This document shows, piece after piece, positions 42,035-49,792 of a stretch of DNA of 64,000 nucleotides. The notes beneath the pieces were generated by a model. It did no database searches, was not told the DNA's origin, and saw only the letters and a list, made by a program, of their open reading frames with translations. The stretch is from Verrucomicrobiaceae bacterium (GTDB lineage Bacteria > Verrucomicrobiota > Verrucomicrobiia > Verrucomicrobiales > Verrucomicrobiaceae), in NCBI GenBank assembly GCA_016713245.1, contig JADJPM010000001.1, positions 186,001 through 250,000 of the forward strand, in the 5' to 3' direction. A program made the position numbers and the translations under genes. Within the stretch, counting starts at the first letter, position 1. Each line of letters starts with the position of its first letter.

Positions 42035-43501
42035 ATGCGCTCCCAACCTCTGCTTCTCGTCGCCGGTCTTTGTCTTACCTTCGTCTCGTTCGATCTTGCC
42101 GCTGCCGCGCCGGTTTTCCGCGCTGGCGCGGCCACGAGCAACATCACGCCGACCATTGCTGCTGAGCCTGTGGGGCGCACCAGCCGACCGCCGGCGACGC
42201 ATGTGCATGACGATCTGCATGCCCGTTGTCTCGTGCTCGATGATGGGGAGGCGAAGCTGGCGCTCGTCGTGTGCGATTTGCGGCATATCTCAGCTGAGGT
42301 CGCGGCTGCGGCCAAAGTGATCATCGAAAAGACGACCGGCATTCCGCCGCAGTGCGTGGTGATCTCGGCGACGCATTCGCACACCACGGGCGGCGCGAGG
42401 TTGGAGGAGCGCGAGGGCGAGCCGTATTACGATTACAGCGCGTTTCTCACCCGGCGCATCGCCGATGGCGTTTTGCGGGCTCACAATCAGCTCGAACCGG
42501 CGCAGATCGGTTGGAGCGTCGCCGAGGAGCCGACGCAGGTCTTCAATCGTCGATGGTTCGTGATGCCCGAACGCGGCCCGATTTACGGTGCGCATGACAA
42601 CGTCGAGAAAGTGGACACGAATCCCGGTTACAAGGGTCTGCTGCGGCCCGCTGGCCCGGTGGACCCGCAGATCACGTTTGTGTCCGTGAGATCCACCTCC
42701 GGCAAACCGATCTCGCTGATGGCCTCCTACGGTCTGCATTATGTCGGCGGTGTGACGGAGAACACGATCTCGGCGGACTACTTCGCGATTTTTGCCGACC
42801 GCGTGGGCGAGCTGCTCGGTGCGGACCGGCATCAAGATCCACCGTTTGTCGGCATCATGGCCAACGGCACCAGCGGCGACGTGAACAATCTGGAACGCTA
42901 CTCCGACGAGGAACTGGCCAAGCGCGGTCCGCAGCCGAAGAAGAAGTATCAACCTTTCGAAAAGGCACGCGAGGTGGCCGATTTGTGCGCCAGCAAGGTC
43001 ATGGAAGCCCACAACACGCTGAAGTGGCACGATCACGTGAAGCTTTCGTCGGTTCAGCGCACGCTTACCTTTGAGCGGCGCTATCCGACGAAGGAGGAAG
43101 TCGCGTGGGCGGAATCGGTGAAGGCGAAACGCATCAAACCGATGAGCACCAGCCGCTACAGCACCTACAGCACCGTGCTCGCCTATGCCTCGCCGGACAT
43201 GCCGCCGAATGTCGATGTCATCGTGCAGACGCATCGCATCGGCGACCTCGCCGTGGCCGCGATGCCGTTCGAGGTCTTCGCGGAGATCGGCCTCGAATTG
43301 AAGCAGCGCAGCCCCATTCAGCCGCTCATGAATATTTCCATCGCCAACGGCTCCCACGGCTACCTGCCGACGCCCGAGCAGCACAAGCTCGGCGGCTACG
43401 AAACGTGGATCGGCGTCAACAAGGTGCAGCTCGACGCCTCGGTGAAGATGGTGAATGCCCTCGTCGAGATGCTCGACGAGCTGAAAGCGAAGAAGCCGTG
43501 A
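42035..43501 (+). CDS. Secreted neutral/alkaline ceramidase-like hydrolase
   Basis: After a signal peptide (LLLVAGLCLTFVSFDLAAAAP) come FRAGAATSNITP and VVISATHSHTTGG, which correspond to the N-terminal metal-binding region of the neutral/alkaline non-lysosomal ceramidase family. GIMANGTSGDVNN resembles the oxyanion/nucleophile region. Bacterial relatives hydrolyse N-acyl sphingosines or other amides, but verrucomicrobial members may act on other substrates. Several in-frame ATG codons exist upstream; 42035 fits the signal peptide. The next gene starts three bases after the stop, so they form an operon. Confidence 0.77.
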   Translation: MRSQPLLLVAGLCLTFVSFDLAAAAPVFRAGAATSNITPTIAAEPVGRTSRPPATHVHDDLHARCLVLDDGEAKLALVVCDLRHISAEVAAAAKVIIEKTTGIPPQCVVISATHSHTTGGARLEEREGEPYYDYSAFLTRRIADGVLRAHNQLEPAQIGWSVAEEPTQVFNRRWFVMPERGPIYGAHDNVEKVDTNPGYKGLLRPAGPVDPQITFVSVRSTSGKPISLMASYGLHYVGGVTENTISADYFAIFADRVGELLGADRHQDPPFVGIMANGTSGDVNNLERYSDEELAKRGPQPKKKYQPFEKAREVADLCASKVMEAHNTLKWHDHVKLSSVQRTLTFERRYPTKEEVAWAESVKAKRIKPMSTSRYSTYSTVLAYASPDMPPNVDVIVQTHRIGDLAVAAMPFEVFAEIGLELKQRSPIQPLMNISIANGSHGYLPTPEQHKLGGYETWIGVNKVQLDASVKMVNALVEMLDELKAKKP

Positions 43502-43504
43502 GCC

Positions 43505-44836
43505 ATGAAACTTATTTTCTGCATCTTCACCGCTCTCCTGCTTTCGCCGCTCGCCGCGCTCCACGCCGCCGAGCCGCCGCACATCCTCCTGCGTGAGGCA
43601 CTGCAATACGAGAACATCGGGGACAGCGGACGCGTGCCGGGAACGATCCGGCAGCTTTATCACTATCTGCCGGAGGCAACGGTTACGCTTTGGCCGTGGC
43701 AGCTTCATGAACGCGAGCGCGAGATGCTGACACGTGCGTTTCCAAAGCTGCGCATCGCCGAGGGCGAGGTGGATGACTCAGGCAAGGCCAGCACGCCTGC
43801 GTTGGCGGAGGCGTGGCGGGACGCAGACATCTTCATCACCCCGGCACGTCACGCGAAGACCTTCGAGCTTTGGGCCAAATCGGGCAGACCCTACGGCTTC
43901 TTCGGCTCATCGTTCGATCCCGTCTCCAACCGCAAGGACCGTCCAGAGGGCGACACCCTGGACGAACTCAAAAACGTCATCGCCGCGCTGCCCAGCGATC
44001 ATTTCGATGGCCTGTTCAAGCATCGCGAGGTCTTCAATGGCGCGGCATTCATCTTCGCCCGCGACACGCTTTCGCTGCAATACTTGAAGAGCCAGAAATT
44101 GAGCACCCCCGTGATCGAGTTCGGCCTCGACGGCACTTTTGGCATCGACGTGCGGGATGAAGGCCGCGCCAAGGCCTGGCTGAAACGCATCGGTGTGGAG
44201 GAGGGTAAGTTCATCTGCGTGCTGCCGCGTCTGCGCTACACGCCCTACTACCGCGTCCGCAACACACCACGCGGCGAGTCGGATTATGCGATTGACGCCA
44301 TCAACGCTCAACACGCCAACCGCGACCACGCCCCGTTGCGCGATCTCATCTCGCTCTGGGTCCGAGAGACAGGCCTGAAGGTCATCCTTTGCCCCGAGAT
44401 GACCTATGAGATCGCCGTGGCGAAAGAGCACCTCCTCGATCCACTGCCCGCCGATGTGAAACCGAACGTCATCTGGCGCGACATGTTTTGGTCCGCCGAC
44501 GAAGCCAACTCCGTCTATGCCCGCGCCGTCGCCATCGTCAGTGCGGAGTGCCACTCGCCCATCATGGCCCTCTCGCAAGGCACGCCCGCCTTTTACGTCC
44601 GCAACCCCGTGGACACCGTCAAAGGCCAGTTGTTCCGCGACCTCGGCCTCGCCGACTGGGTCTTCGAAAGCGGCCAAACCACCGGCCAGCAGCTCTGGGA
44701 CAAACTGAAACCGCTGCATGAAGACCGAGCCGCCGGCCGTGCCCGTGTGCAGGAAGCCATGTCCAAAGCCGCCGCCATCCAAAAGCGCATGGTCGAGGTG
44801 CTGGCGGAGGCAGTGGGGTTGCCTCGGAAACCATAA
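43505..44836 (+). CDS. Secreted polysaccharide pyruvyl transferase-like protein
   Basis: The 443-residue protein has a signal peptide (FCIFTALLLSPLAALHAAE). The rest resembles the polysaccharide pyruvyl transferase family: YENIGDSGRVPGTIRQL at the start, GFFGSSFDPVSN, CVLPRLRYTPYYR, and SAECHSPIMALSQGTPAFYV near the C-terminus, where the donor-binding region lies. A secreted version cannot easily use phosphoenolpyruvate, so a different role is likely. It is probably co-transcribed with the ceramidase-like gene. The family call is moderate. Confidence 0.6.
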   Translation: MKLIFCIFTALLLSPLAALHAAEPPHILLREALQYENIGDSGRVPGTIRQLYHYLPEATVTLWPWQLHEREREMLTRAFPKLRIAEGEVDDSGKASTPALAEAWRDADIFITPARHAKTFELWAKSGRPYGFFGSSFDPVSNRKDRPEGDTLDELKNVIAALPSDHFDGLFKHREVFNGAAFIFARDTLSLQYLKSQKLSTPVIEFGLDGTFGIDVRDEGRAKAWLKRIGVEEGKFICVLPRLRYTPYYRVRNTPRGESDYAIDAINAQHANRDHAPLRDLISLWVRETGLKVILCPEMTYEIAVAKEHLLDPLPADVKPNVIWRDMFWSADEANSVYARAVAIVSAECHSPIMALSQGTPAFYVRNPVDTVKGQLFRDLGLADWVFESGQTTGQQLWDKLKPLHEDRAAGRARVQEAMSKAAAIQKRMVEVLAEAVGLPRKP

Positions 44837-44882
44837 CGTGATTGGTTCGTTCGCCAGCGGCGTCAGCGATTTATTGCGTAGA

Positions 44883-45806
44883 TTATGCGAGACTCACAAG
44901 ACGAGGCTTCTTTGAGATGTGCCAACCAAGCGTGAGCGCGTCATACTGATTGAAGAATGTCTCAAATTGAAAGCGATGGGTGTCTCCATCATCATCCTGA
45001 AGATCAAGCTCGTCCTCTCCGACCAGGCCCCCTTTTTGTGGTTTGCAGTAGCCAGCGACTTGATGGAACAGGGAGAGTCCGTTGATCTTGCTGAATCGGG
45101 TGGCAAAAGCAGGTGACTGTATGAAGTGCCTGCACAGGTCGCCGCCAGACGCAGGGTGCTTGGATGGGTGCGGATGGCACGAGATCAGGCCAACGATTGG
45201 CTGTTGATGTCCTCTCTGCTCAATAAATCGCCAAAGCGTAGTGGTGAGGGTGTTCTTGTATCGCCCTTGAAGCTGTTTCACCGAGGAGAAACCCAACTTC
45301 ACGTCTGACGCTTCGCCTCTGAACTTGTCGCCGAGGAACAAAAGCTGACCGGCGGTGTAGTTGGCTTCGGCTTCGAGTTTCAAGTGGCACTCCGGCGAGA
45401 GCGTGAACTTGTTATCTCCAAAGAGGAATGGCCCGTGCCAGTCGCAGAGTTTGTGTCCCATTTCGTGGGCCTCCAGCCAGCGCCATTTGGCCTCCGGCTG
45501 CTCTTTGTCGATCATGATGAACTTTTGGTCCGGAACCCATAGCGCCCTTAGATCGAGCCTTTTCACAGCATCGATCAAGAGCCAAGGACGGTTGGCCAAT
45601 TGGTGCCCAGCCACTTTGAGACGATGAGCCAGACGCTTCATCACGCCAGCGTCGTCGTGTTGAAAGTAGCCCAAATTGATCTCAAGCAAGAACCGCACGT
45701 CTTCGAGTCGAAGGGGAGGCTCAGGGTTGCCAAGCTCTTTTAGCAGCTTTGCAACACGGGTCTCTATGGACGATTTATCTCGTTCTCTGATCTGTGGACT
45801 TTTCAT
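44883..45806 (-). CDS. ImmA/IrrE-family zinc metallopeptidase
   Basis: The 307-residue product has the zincin motif HEMGH (about residues 114-118) followed by LEAEANYTAGQLLFL with the third zinc ligand Glu, as in COG2856 (ImmA/IrrE). Such proteases cleave an XRE-type repressor encoded next to them, relieving repression of phage, ICE or stress genes. An XRE-type gene lies directly upstream here and its stop precedes this ATG by eight bases. A TTG at 45830 overlapping that gene is an alternative start. The C-terminal ~150 residues have no recognised motif. Base composition is lower in G+C than the catabolic genes to the left. Confidence 0.82.
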   Translation of the reverse strand: MKSPQIRERDKSSIETRVAKLLKELGNPEPPLRLEDVRFLLEINLGYFQHDDAGVMKRLAHRLKVAGHQLANRPWLLIDAVKRLDLRALWVPDQKFIMIDKEQPEAKWRWLEAHEMGHKLCDWHGPFLFGDNKFTLSPECHLKLEAEANYTAGQLLFLGDKFRGEASDVKLGFSSVKQLQGRYKNTLTTTLWRFIEQRGHQQPIVGLISCHPHPSKHPASGGDLCRHFIQSPAFATRFSKINGLSLFHQVAGYCKPQKGGLVGEDELDLQDDDGDTHRFQFETFFNQYDALTLGWHISKKPRLVSLA

Positions 45807-45813
45807 TCTTGGG

Positions 45814-46299
45814 TCATGCTTCGTCGGCAAGCACTGCGGCGAAGTGCTCTAGAAGCTCGCGTGAGTCGTCGCTTAAGTGAGCGAGAGATTCGGAGCGGGC
45901 GGCGAATTTGGTCATTTCGGGGAAGAAGTTCTGTGAGCGGGGACGGACAAGGCCTGCTAGTTCGAGGAAACCTTGGCCGGGCACCTTCAAAACAGAGGCT
46001 AATTGCACCACCGCACGTGGGTCTGGCTGATAATGAACGTCTTTCTCAATGCAGATGACTTCGTTGGAGTCGATATCTGCAGCTTCCGCCAACTGTTCGA
46101 CGCTGAGATCGAGTTCGGACCGCTTCATTTCGACGAAGCGGCCAAAGGCTACTGCACGAACAATAGATAGCTTGGTTTCATCTGATGGAGTGGACGATGA
46201 GGCGTCTTCTCGAGGTGACGGTGCTCCAGCGCCAATGGTGTAGCTTTCGCCAAGTTTGGCGAGTTTCAGGCAACGCTCTTTTGAAATTTGGAAGTTCAT
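45814..46299 (-). CDS. XRE-family helix-turn-helix regulator
   Basis: The 161-residue protein contains a helix-turn-helix of the XRE/Cro type (about 55-115): ELDLSVEQLAEAADIDSNEVICIEKDVHYQPDPRAVVQLASVL, cited here as landmark words. The N-terminal ~50 residues are a Ser-rich leader. A strong ribosome-binding site (AAGGAGG, seven bases before the ATG) supports the start. It is the likely substrate of the ImmA/IrrE protease encoded immediately downstream, and may control this island, including the divergent ubiquitin-like operon. Direct operator evidence is lacking. Confidence 0.8.
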   Translation of the reverse strand: MNFQISKERCLKLAKLGESYTIGAGAPSPREDASSSTPSDETKLSIVRAVAFGRFVEMKRSELDLSVEQLAEAADIDSNEVICIEKDVHYQPDPRAVVQLASVLKVPGQGFLELAGLVRPRSQNFFPEMTKFAARSESLAHLSDDSRELLEHFAAVLADEA

Positions 46300-46403
46300 A
46301 TGAGTGCCTCCTTAAACAAGCAGCACCGACACATGGTCGGATACAGGGTTTTGGGAGTGGTTTTTGGTGATGTGTGGAACGGATTTCATGGCGGGGATGG
46401 TCT

Positions 46404-46961
46404 TTAGCAATGGAGGAAAGCTTGAGCTTGTTCTGGAGTCGCCTCAAAATAGATGAGGTCTTGGTGATGGGGATCAGGCCCGAGATCAGTCATCTTCACA
46501 ACGTGACGGTAAAACCCTTCGGCTCCTGGTAGTGAGACAAGACCAATTCTGCCTTCGAGTTCGTATTCAAGACTCAAGCGGATCGCTGCTTCGATCAAGA
46601 TTTCGCCGACCCCACCGTGTTGTCGTGGGTTGCGTATCTCCTTGCGATTCCACGGAGCAGTCGCCAAGAACTCGACATAGACCAGTTCCTTGCCCAAATA
46701 GAGGCGCGAGTAGCTCGCATTGTTGATCATCATCATGCCTTCAAGCGAATCGCCCACCTTGATGCAGAAGGTCTCACAGGTCAGTTCCTTGCCACGTATC
46801 TGTAGTTTGCGTTCCCAATCCCACCGAGAGTCTTCCGTCCTGCCCTGGAGGAGCGGACGCCAAGTGGACTCCCACAGACGGAGGCTGTCGTCTGTGATGC
46901 CGCTAATGAGTTCGGCTTCGACTGGCTCGCCAGTTGTTCCATCTGTGAGGTAGATAAGCAT
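46404..46961 (-). CDS. GNAT-like acetyltransferase
   Basis: The 185-residue product has a GNAT-like core: ELVYVEFLATAPWNR (beta-4), an acetyl-CoA-loop-like region RQHGGVGEILIEAAI, then GRIGLVSLPGAEGFYRHV. It follows an RHH-type gene by six bases, reminiscent of RHH-GNAT toxin-antitoxin pairs (TacT/AtaT type). However, the protein is more divergent and longer than typical toxins, so it may instead modify another substrate, possibly within the adjoining ubiquitin-like system. The link is inference. Base composition matches the accessory segment. Confidence 0.62.
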   Translation of the reverse strand: MLIYLTDGTTGEPVEAELISGITDDSLRLWESTWRPLLQGRTEDSRWDWERKLQIRGKELTCETFCIKVGDSLEGMMMINNASYSRLYLGKELVYVEFLATAPWNRKEIRNPRQHGGVGEILIEAAIRLSLEYELEGRIGLVSLPGAEGFYRHVVKMTDLGPDPHHQDLIYFEATPEQAQAFLHC

Positions 46962-46967
46962 GGCGAA

Positions 46968-47183
46968 TCAGAGGAGCATGAGTTCAGCTTTTTCTTTGGA
47001 GATATCGTTTTCAAAGAAGAGCTTGTGCCCCTCACGAACTCTGGAATCCACCATCTGGTAAAGGCGCAGCGCTTGTCGAATCACGGCCGTCTTGCTCATG
47101 TCCTTGCGCGTGGACAGGTCGTCCAGGGCCTCCATTTCGGGGTCCGTGAGGTTGAGTGTCATTGTGCGCTTGGGCGGGTTCAT
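46968..47183 (-). CDS. RHH-type (CopG/MetJ-like) small DNA-binding protein, putative antitoxin
   Basis: The 71-residue protein has a ribbon-helix-helix pattern: basic ribbon RTMTLNLTDPEMEALDDLS, helix MSKTAVIRQALRLYQMV, and a short acidic tail for partner contact. It heads a two-gene unit with the GNAT-like gene, spaced by six bases. RHH proteins commonly autoregulate through palindromes near their promoter, and several palindromes lie in the divergent gap to the multiubiquitin gene. Confidence 0.72.
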   Translation of the reverse strand: MNPPKRTMTLNLTDPEMEALDDLSTRKDMSKTAVIRQALRLYQMVDSRVREGHKLFFENDISKEKAELMLL

Positions 47184-47284
47184 CGCGCCTATTGTTGATC
47201 AGTTGGCCAACAATTGTCGATAAAAAGTTCAAAAACAAGCCAAATATCACTTGATATACATATTTGGTGGCCATATTTTGGCCC
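47184..47284. promoter_or_regulatory. Divergent intergenic region with operator-like palindromes and a candidate promoter
   Basis: The 101-bp AT-rich gap between the RHH gene and the multiubiquitin gene holds three inverted repeats: ATTGTTG/CAACAAT (about 47189-47215), CCAAATAT (47240-47247) with ATATTTGG (47260-47267), and GGCCA/TGGCC around 47269-47283. A plus-strand promoter fit is TTGATA (47251-47256), 17 bp, TATTTT (47274-47279), overlapping the second palindrome. That would give an almost leaderless mRNA for the ATG at 47285. The palindromes are suitable binding sites for the RHH or XRE protein; this is inference. Confidence 0.45.
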
Positions 47285-48043
47285 ATGAATAATTCATTCA
47301 TAGCCAAACCGGGCTCCGGATCATCCGAAGCGAATCCATCCAAGACATGCGTTGCCCCTGCCAAATGGGCGATCATCGTGAACGACCAACTCTTCCCCGC
47401 CCCCAGGCGTGAAATCACGGCAAAGGTGATTCTTGAACAGACGGGCCAACCTCCTGACATGGTTCTCGTGCGAGACTACGGCGGTAACGACGATACCGTG
47501 CTCCCAGAGAACCAGCTCATTGATCTTGTGGATGGGAATGTATTCAAGACGTCCTCCGGCTGTGAAGCGCCTGAGCACAGGCATTGCAAATTGCCCCCAA
47601 AACTCGCTTTCGTGGTGAATGACTTATGGGAACTGACTCTGACGGGTGTGCAGACTTTAGAGTCGCTCCGCAGCCTTTTTAACCTGCCACCAACGGTAGA
47701 TATCCTGCGCGACCGCGAGTCACCTCACGATGAAGTCCTGACCCCGGGCCAGCCGATCCGCTTCGAGGACGGCCCCGTGTTCATCTCACAAAAGCCGAAC
47801 GAACACTGCTGCCGTGAAATGAAGATCATTGTAAATGGTCGTGAGCGCACCGTGGATGGCAGCACCATCAGCTACGAAAGCCTCGTGCAACTGGCGTTTG
47901 GCAACGCAAGCAGCGACACAATTTACACCATAACCTTCAAGAAAGGCCCGCCTGCCAATCCCCAAGGCAGCATGGTGGCTGGTAGCGTGGTGAAACTCGA
48001 ATGTGGGATGATCTTCAATGTCACAGCCACCACTAAATCTTAG
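47285..48043 (+). CDS. Multiubiquitin domain protein with three beta-grasp repeats
   Basis: The 252-residue protein consists of three ubiquitin-like beta-grasp units (multiubiquitin family). Each opens with a strand such as KWAIIVNDQLFPAP (about 27), KLAFVVNDLWELTL (about 105) and EMKIIVNGRERTV (about 178). The first two end in the strand pair D-x-L-P-x-N-Q-L-I / VFK and L-T-P-G-Q-P-I / VFI. Proteins of this family are substrates or carriers in predicted bacterial ubiquitin-like modification systems. Notably the C-terminus is FNVTATTKS: there is no terminal Gly-Gly and no trimming tail. The ATG at 47285 is preferred to an upstream GTG. The next gene starts inside the 3' end (26-bp overlap). 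Confidence 0.8.
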   Translation: MNNSFIAKPGSGSSEANPSKTCVAPAKWAIIVNDQLFPAPRREITAKVILEQTGQPPDMVLVRDYGGNDDTVLPENQLIDLVDGNVFKTSSGCEAPEHRHCKLPPKLAFVVNDLWELTLTGVQTLESLRSLFNLPPTVDILRDRESPHDEVLTPGQPIRFEDGPVFISQKPNEHCCREMKIIVNGRERTVDGSTISYESLVQLAFGNASSDTIYTITFKKGPPANPQGSMVAGSVVKLECGMIFNVTATTKS

Positions 48044-49187
48044 TGCCGACATCCGGCGGCTCTTGGACGAGGGTTACGAAGTGGAGATCCGCGCTTCGCA
48101 CCTGCTGGTGCATCATGTGCCTTATCTCGATTCCGCACGTCAAGTGAAGTTCAGCACCCTGATCTCAAAGCTCTCCTTCGCGGGAGATCGTGTGCAGTGG
48201 CCCGGCGCGAACGGTGACCATGTCGCCTATTTCACCGGAGACTTTCCATGCTACCCGGATGGAAGGCCTATGGAAGGCCTGCGTCACCAAAGCAATCCAG
48301 TCACGCTTGTGGATGGACTTGTGGCGCAGCACTCCTTTTCCAATAAGCCCCCCGGCAACTACACTGACTATCATCACAAGATGACTCGCTACGTGGAAAT
48401 GCTGTCGGATCAGGCTAGGGCAGTCGATCCATCCGCCACGGCCATCACCCACAAGTTGATCGAGTTAGGTGATGGGCACCCGGTCTTTGTCTATCCCGAC
48501 ACCAACTCGTCGAGAGCCGAGATTACTGCGTTGAGCAACAGGCTGTCGGGTCTAAAGATCGCCATCATCGGCCTCGGTGGCACTGGCGCCTATGTGCTCG
48601 ACCAAGTGGCCAAAACACCCGTCGAGCAGATTCACCTGTTCGATGGTGATGTCTTTGCCCATCATAACGCTTTTCGTGCACCAGGGGCACCCGCTGTGGA
48701 AACGCTGCGTGATCCGCCGCTCAAAGTTGACTACTTTGCCGAACGATACTCGCACATGCATCGTGGAATCAAAGTCCACCGACACTATGTGAAACCTGAG
48801 AATGTCACTCTGCTCGCTGACATGGATTTTTTGTTCATCTGCGTGGACAAGCCGTCAGCGAAGAAAAATATTTTTGACTACCTTGAGGCCGCTGGAAAGC
48901 CCTTCATCGACGTTGGTATGGGGCTTCAACTTGTGGATGGCCAGATACTTGGAACGGCGAGAGCCACACTCAGCACTCCCGCCAACCGAAATACTGCAAG
49001 GCAGGCCGTTTCGTTAGTGGACGAAGACGACGAAGTCTATTCGACCAACATTCAAGTGGCCGACTTGAACATGCTGAATGCCAGTCTGGCTGTGATCCGT
49101 TGGAAGAAGCTATTCGGCTTCTATCACGACCGAAACCAGGAGTTTAATTCTACCTACACTATTGATTCCCACATGCTGACTGAATGA
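48018..49187 (+). CDS. E1-like ThiF-domain protein with N-terminal DUF6791
   Basis: The 389-residue product has an N-terminal DUF6791-type domain (about 1-165: EGYEVEIRASHLLVHHVPYLD, GDFPCYPDG, FSNKPPGNYTDYHHKMTRY). The ThiF/E1 adenylation domain follows, with IIGLGGTG (Gly-rich loop at 185-190), FDGD, NAFRAPG as the R-finger-like segment, and FICVDKPSAKK. It should adenylate the C-terminus of a ubiquitin-like protein, here the multiubiquitin protein. Only two cysteines occur, at about 78 and 275; neither is where the E1 catalytic Cys normally sits. It overlaps both neighbours, indicating translational coupling. Confidence 0.83.
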   Translation: MSQPPLNLSADIRRLLDEGYEVEIRASHLLVHHVPYLDSARQVKFSTLISKLSFAGDRVQWPGANGDHVAYFTGDFPCYPDGRPMEGLRHQSNPVTLVDGLVAQHSFSNKPPGNYTDYHHKMTRYVEMLSDQARAVDPSATAITHKLIELGDGHPVFVYPDTNSSRAEITALSNRLSGLKIAIIGLGGTGAYVLDQVAKTPVEQIHLFDGDVFAHHNAFRAPGAPAVETLRDPPLKVDYFAERYSHMHRGIKVHRHYVKPENVTLLADMDFLFICVDKPSAKKNIFDYLEAAGKPFIDVGMGLQLVDGQILGTARATLSTPANRNTARQAVSLVDEDDEVYSTNIQVADLNMLNASLAVIRWKKLFGFYHDRNQEFNSTYTIDSHMLTE

Positions 49188-49567
49188 ACCAACTTACACA
49201 TCAACTCGTGGAGTTCATTCCCGAGAAAATTACGGACGGAGTCATCTTTGTTTCCACAACCTACTGCGTCGCCTCGCATTTGTGCTGCTGTGGCTGCGGC
49301 AGAGAGGTGGTTACGCCAATAGCACCGAAAGAATGGTCGGTGACTTTCGATGGCGAATCCGTCACGCTCCACCCCTCTATCGGCAATTGGCGATTCCCCT
49401 GTCGTTCGCACTACTGGATACGAAAGAACCGCGTCGAATGGGTTCCTGATTGGGGCGACGACGACTTTGTTGCTGAGGCCCCTCCCGAACCACAGCAACG
49501 AAAAAGCCTCTGGCAAAGACTGCTTGGAGGAACTTGCTTGCTAGCACGAAAACTACATTGGAGGTGA
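49184..49567 (+). CDS. DUF6527 family zinc-binding protein
   Basis: The 127-residue protein matches DUF6527: VEFIPEKITDGVIFVST, the Cys cluster LCCCGCGREVVTP (Cys 34, 35, 36, 38), EWSVTFDGESVTLHPSIGNW, and FPCRSHYWIRKNRVEW (Cys 73, His 76). The Cys/His set suggests a zinc site. The family is repeatedly found beside multiubiquitin and DUF6791/ThiF genes, so it is probably the third component of the module; whether it acts as E2-, E3- or protease-like is unknown. The C-terminal ~25 residues are a basic, Trp-containing tail. The start overlaps the E1-like stop by 4 bp (ATGA). Confidence 0.78.
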   Translation: MNQLTHQLVEFIPEKITDGVIFVSTTYCVASHLCCCGCGREVVTPIAPKEWSVTFDGESVTLHPSIGNWRFPCRSHYWIRKNRVEWVPDWGDDDFVAEAPPEPQQRKSLWQRLLGGTCLLARKLHWR

Positions 49568-49633
49568 AAGCGCAGATGACCTCCAACCTCGGGAAAGCCA
49601 CCTCGCGGATATATTCAGACCGTCTTCTCTTTG

Positions 49634-49658
49634 AACTATTGAGGATTTCTCAATAGTT
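49634..49658 (+). terminator. Candidate terminator hairpin after the ubiquitin-like operon
   Basis: Perfect 10-bp arms AACTATTGAG (49634-49643) and CTCAATAGTT (49649-49658) with a 5-base loop, then GGCGTTTT. The T-run is short and offset by three bases, so this is a weak intrinsic terminator or an mRNA-end hairpin. It lies 67 bp after the DUF6527 stop in an otherwise empty 225-bp gap. Confidence 0.5.
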
Positions 49659-49792
49659 GGCGTTTTCCCGTTGGCATCCGTCTTGGTTGAAGGCCGCTCT
49701 CAGTCTGGCCATCGGCCGCAGAGCCCGAGGGTTCCTTCGTAGCTGAGGCAGATGTAGATGTCCGTTGGGCCAGGCGTTACCCTCATCCGTCC

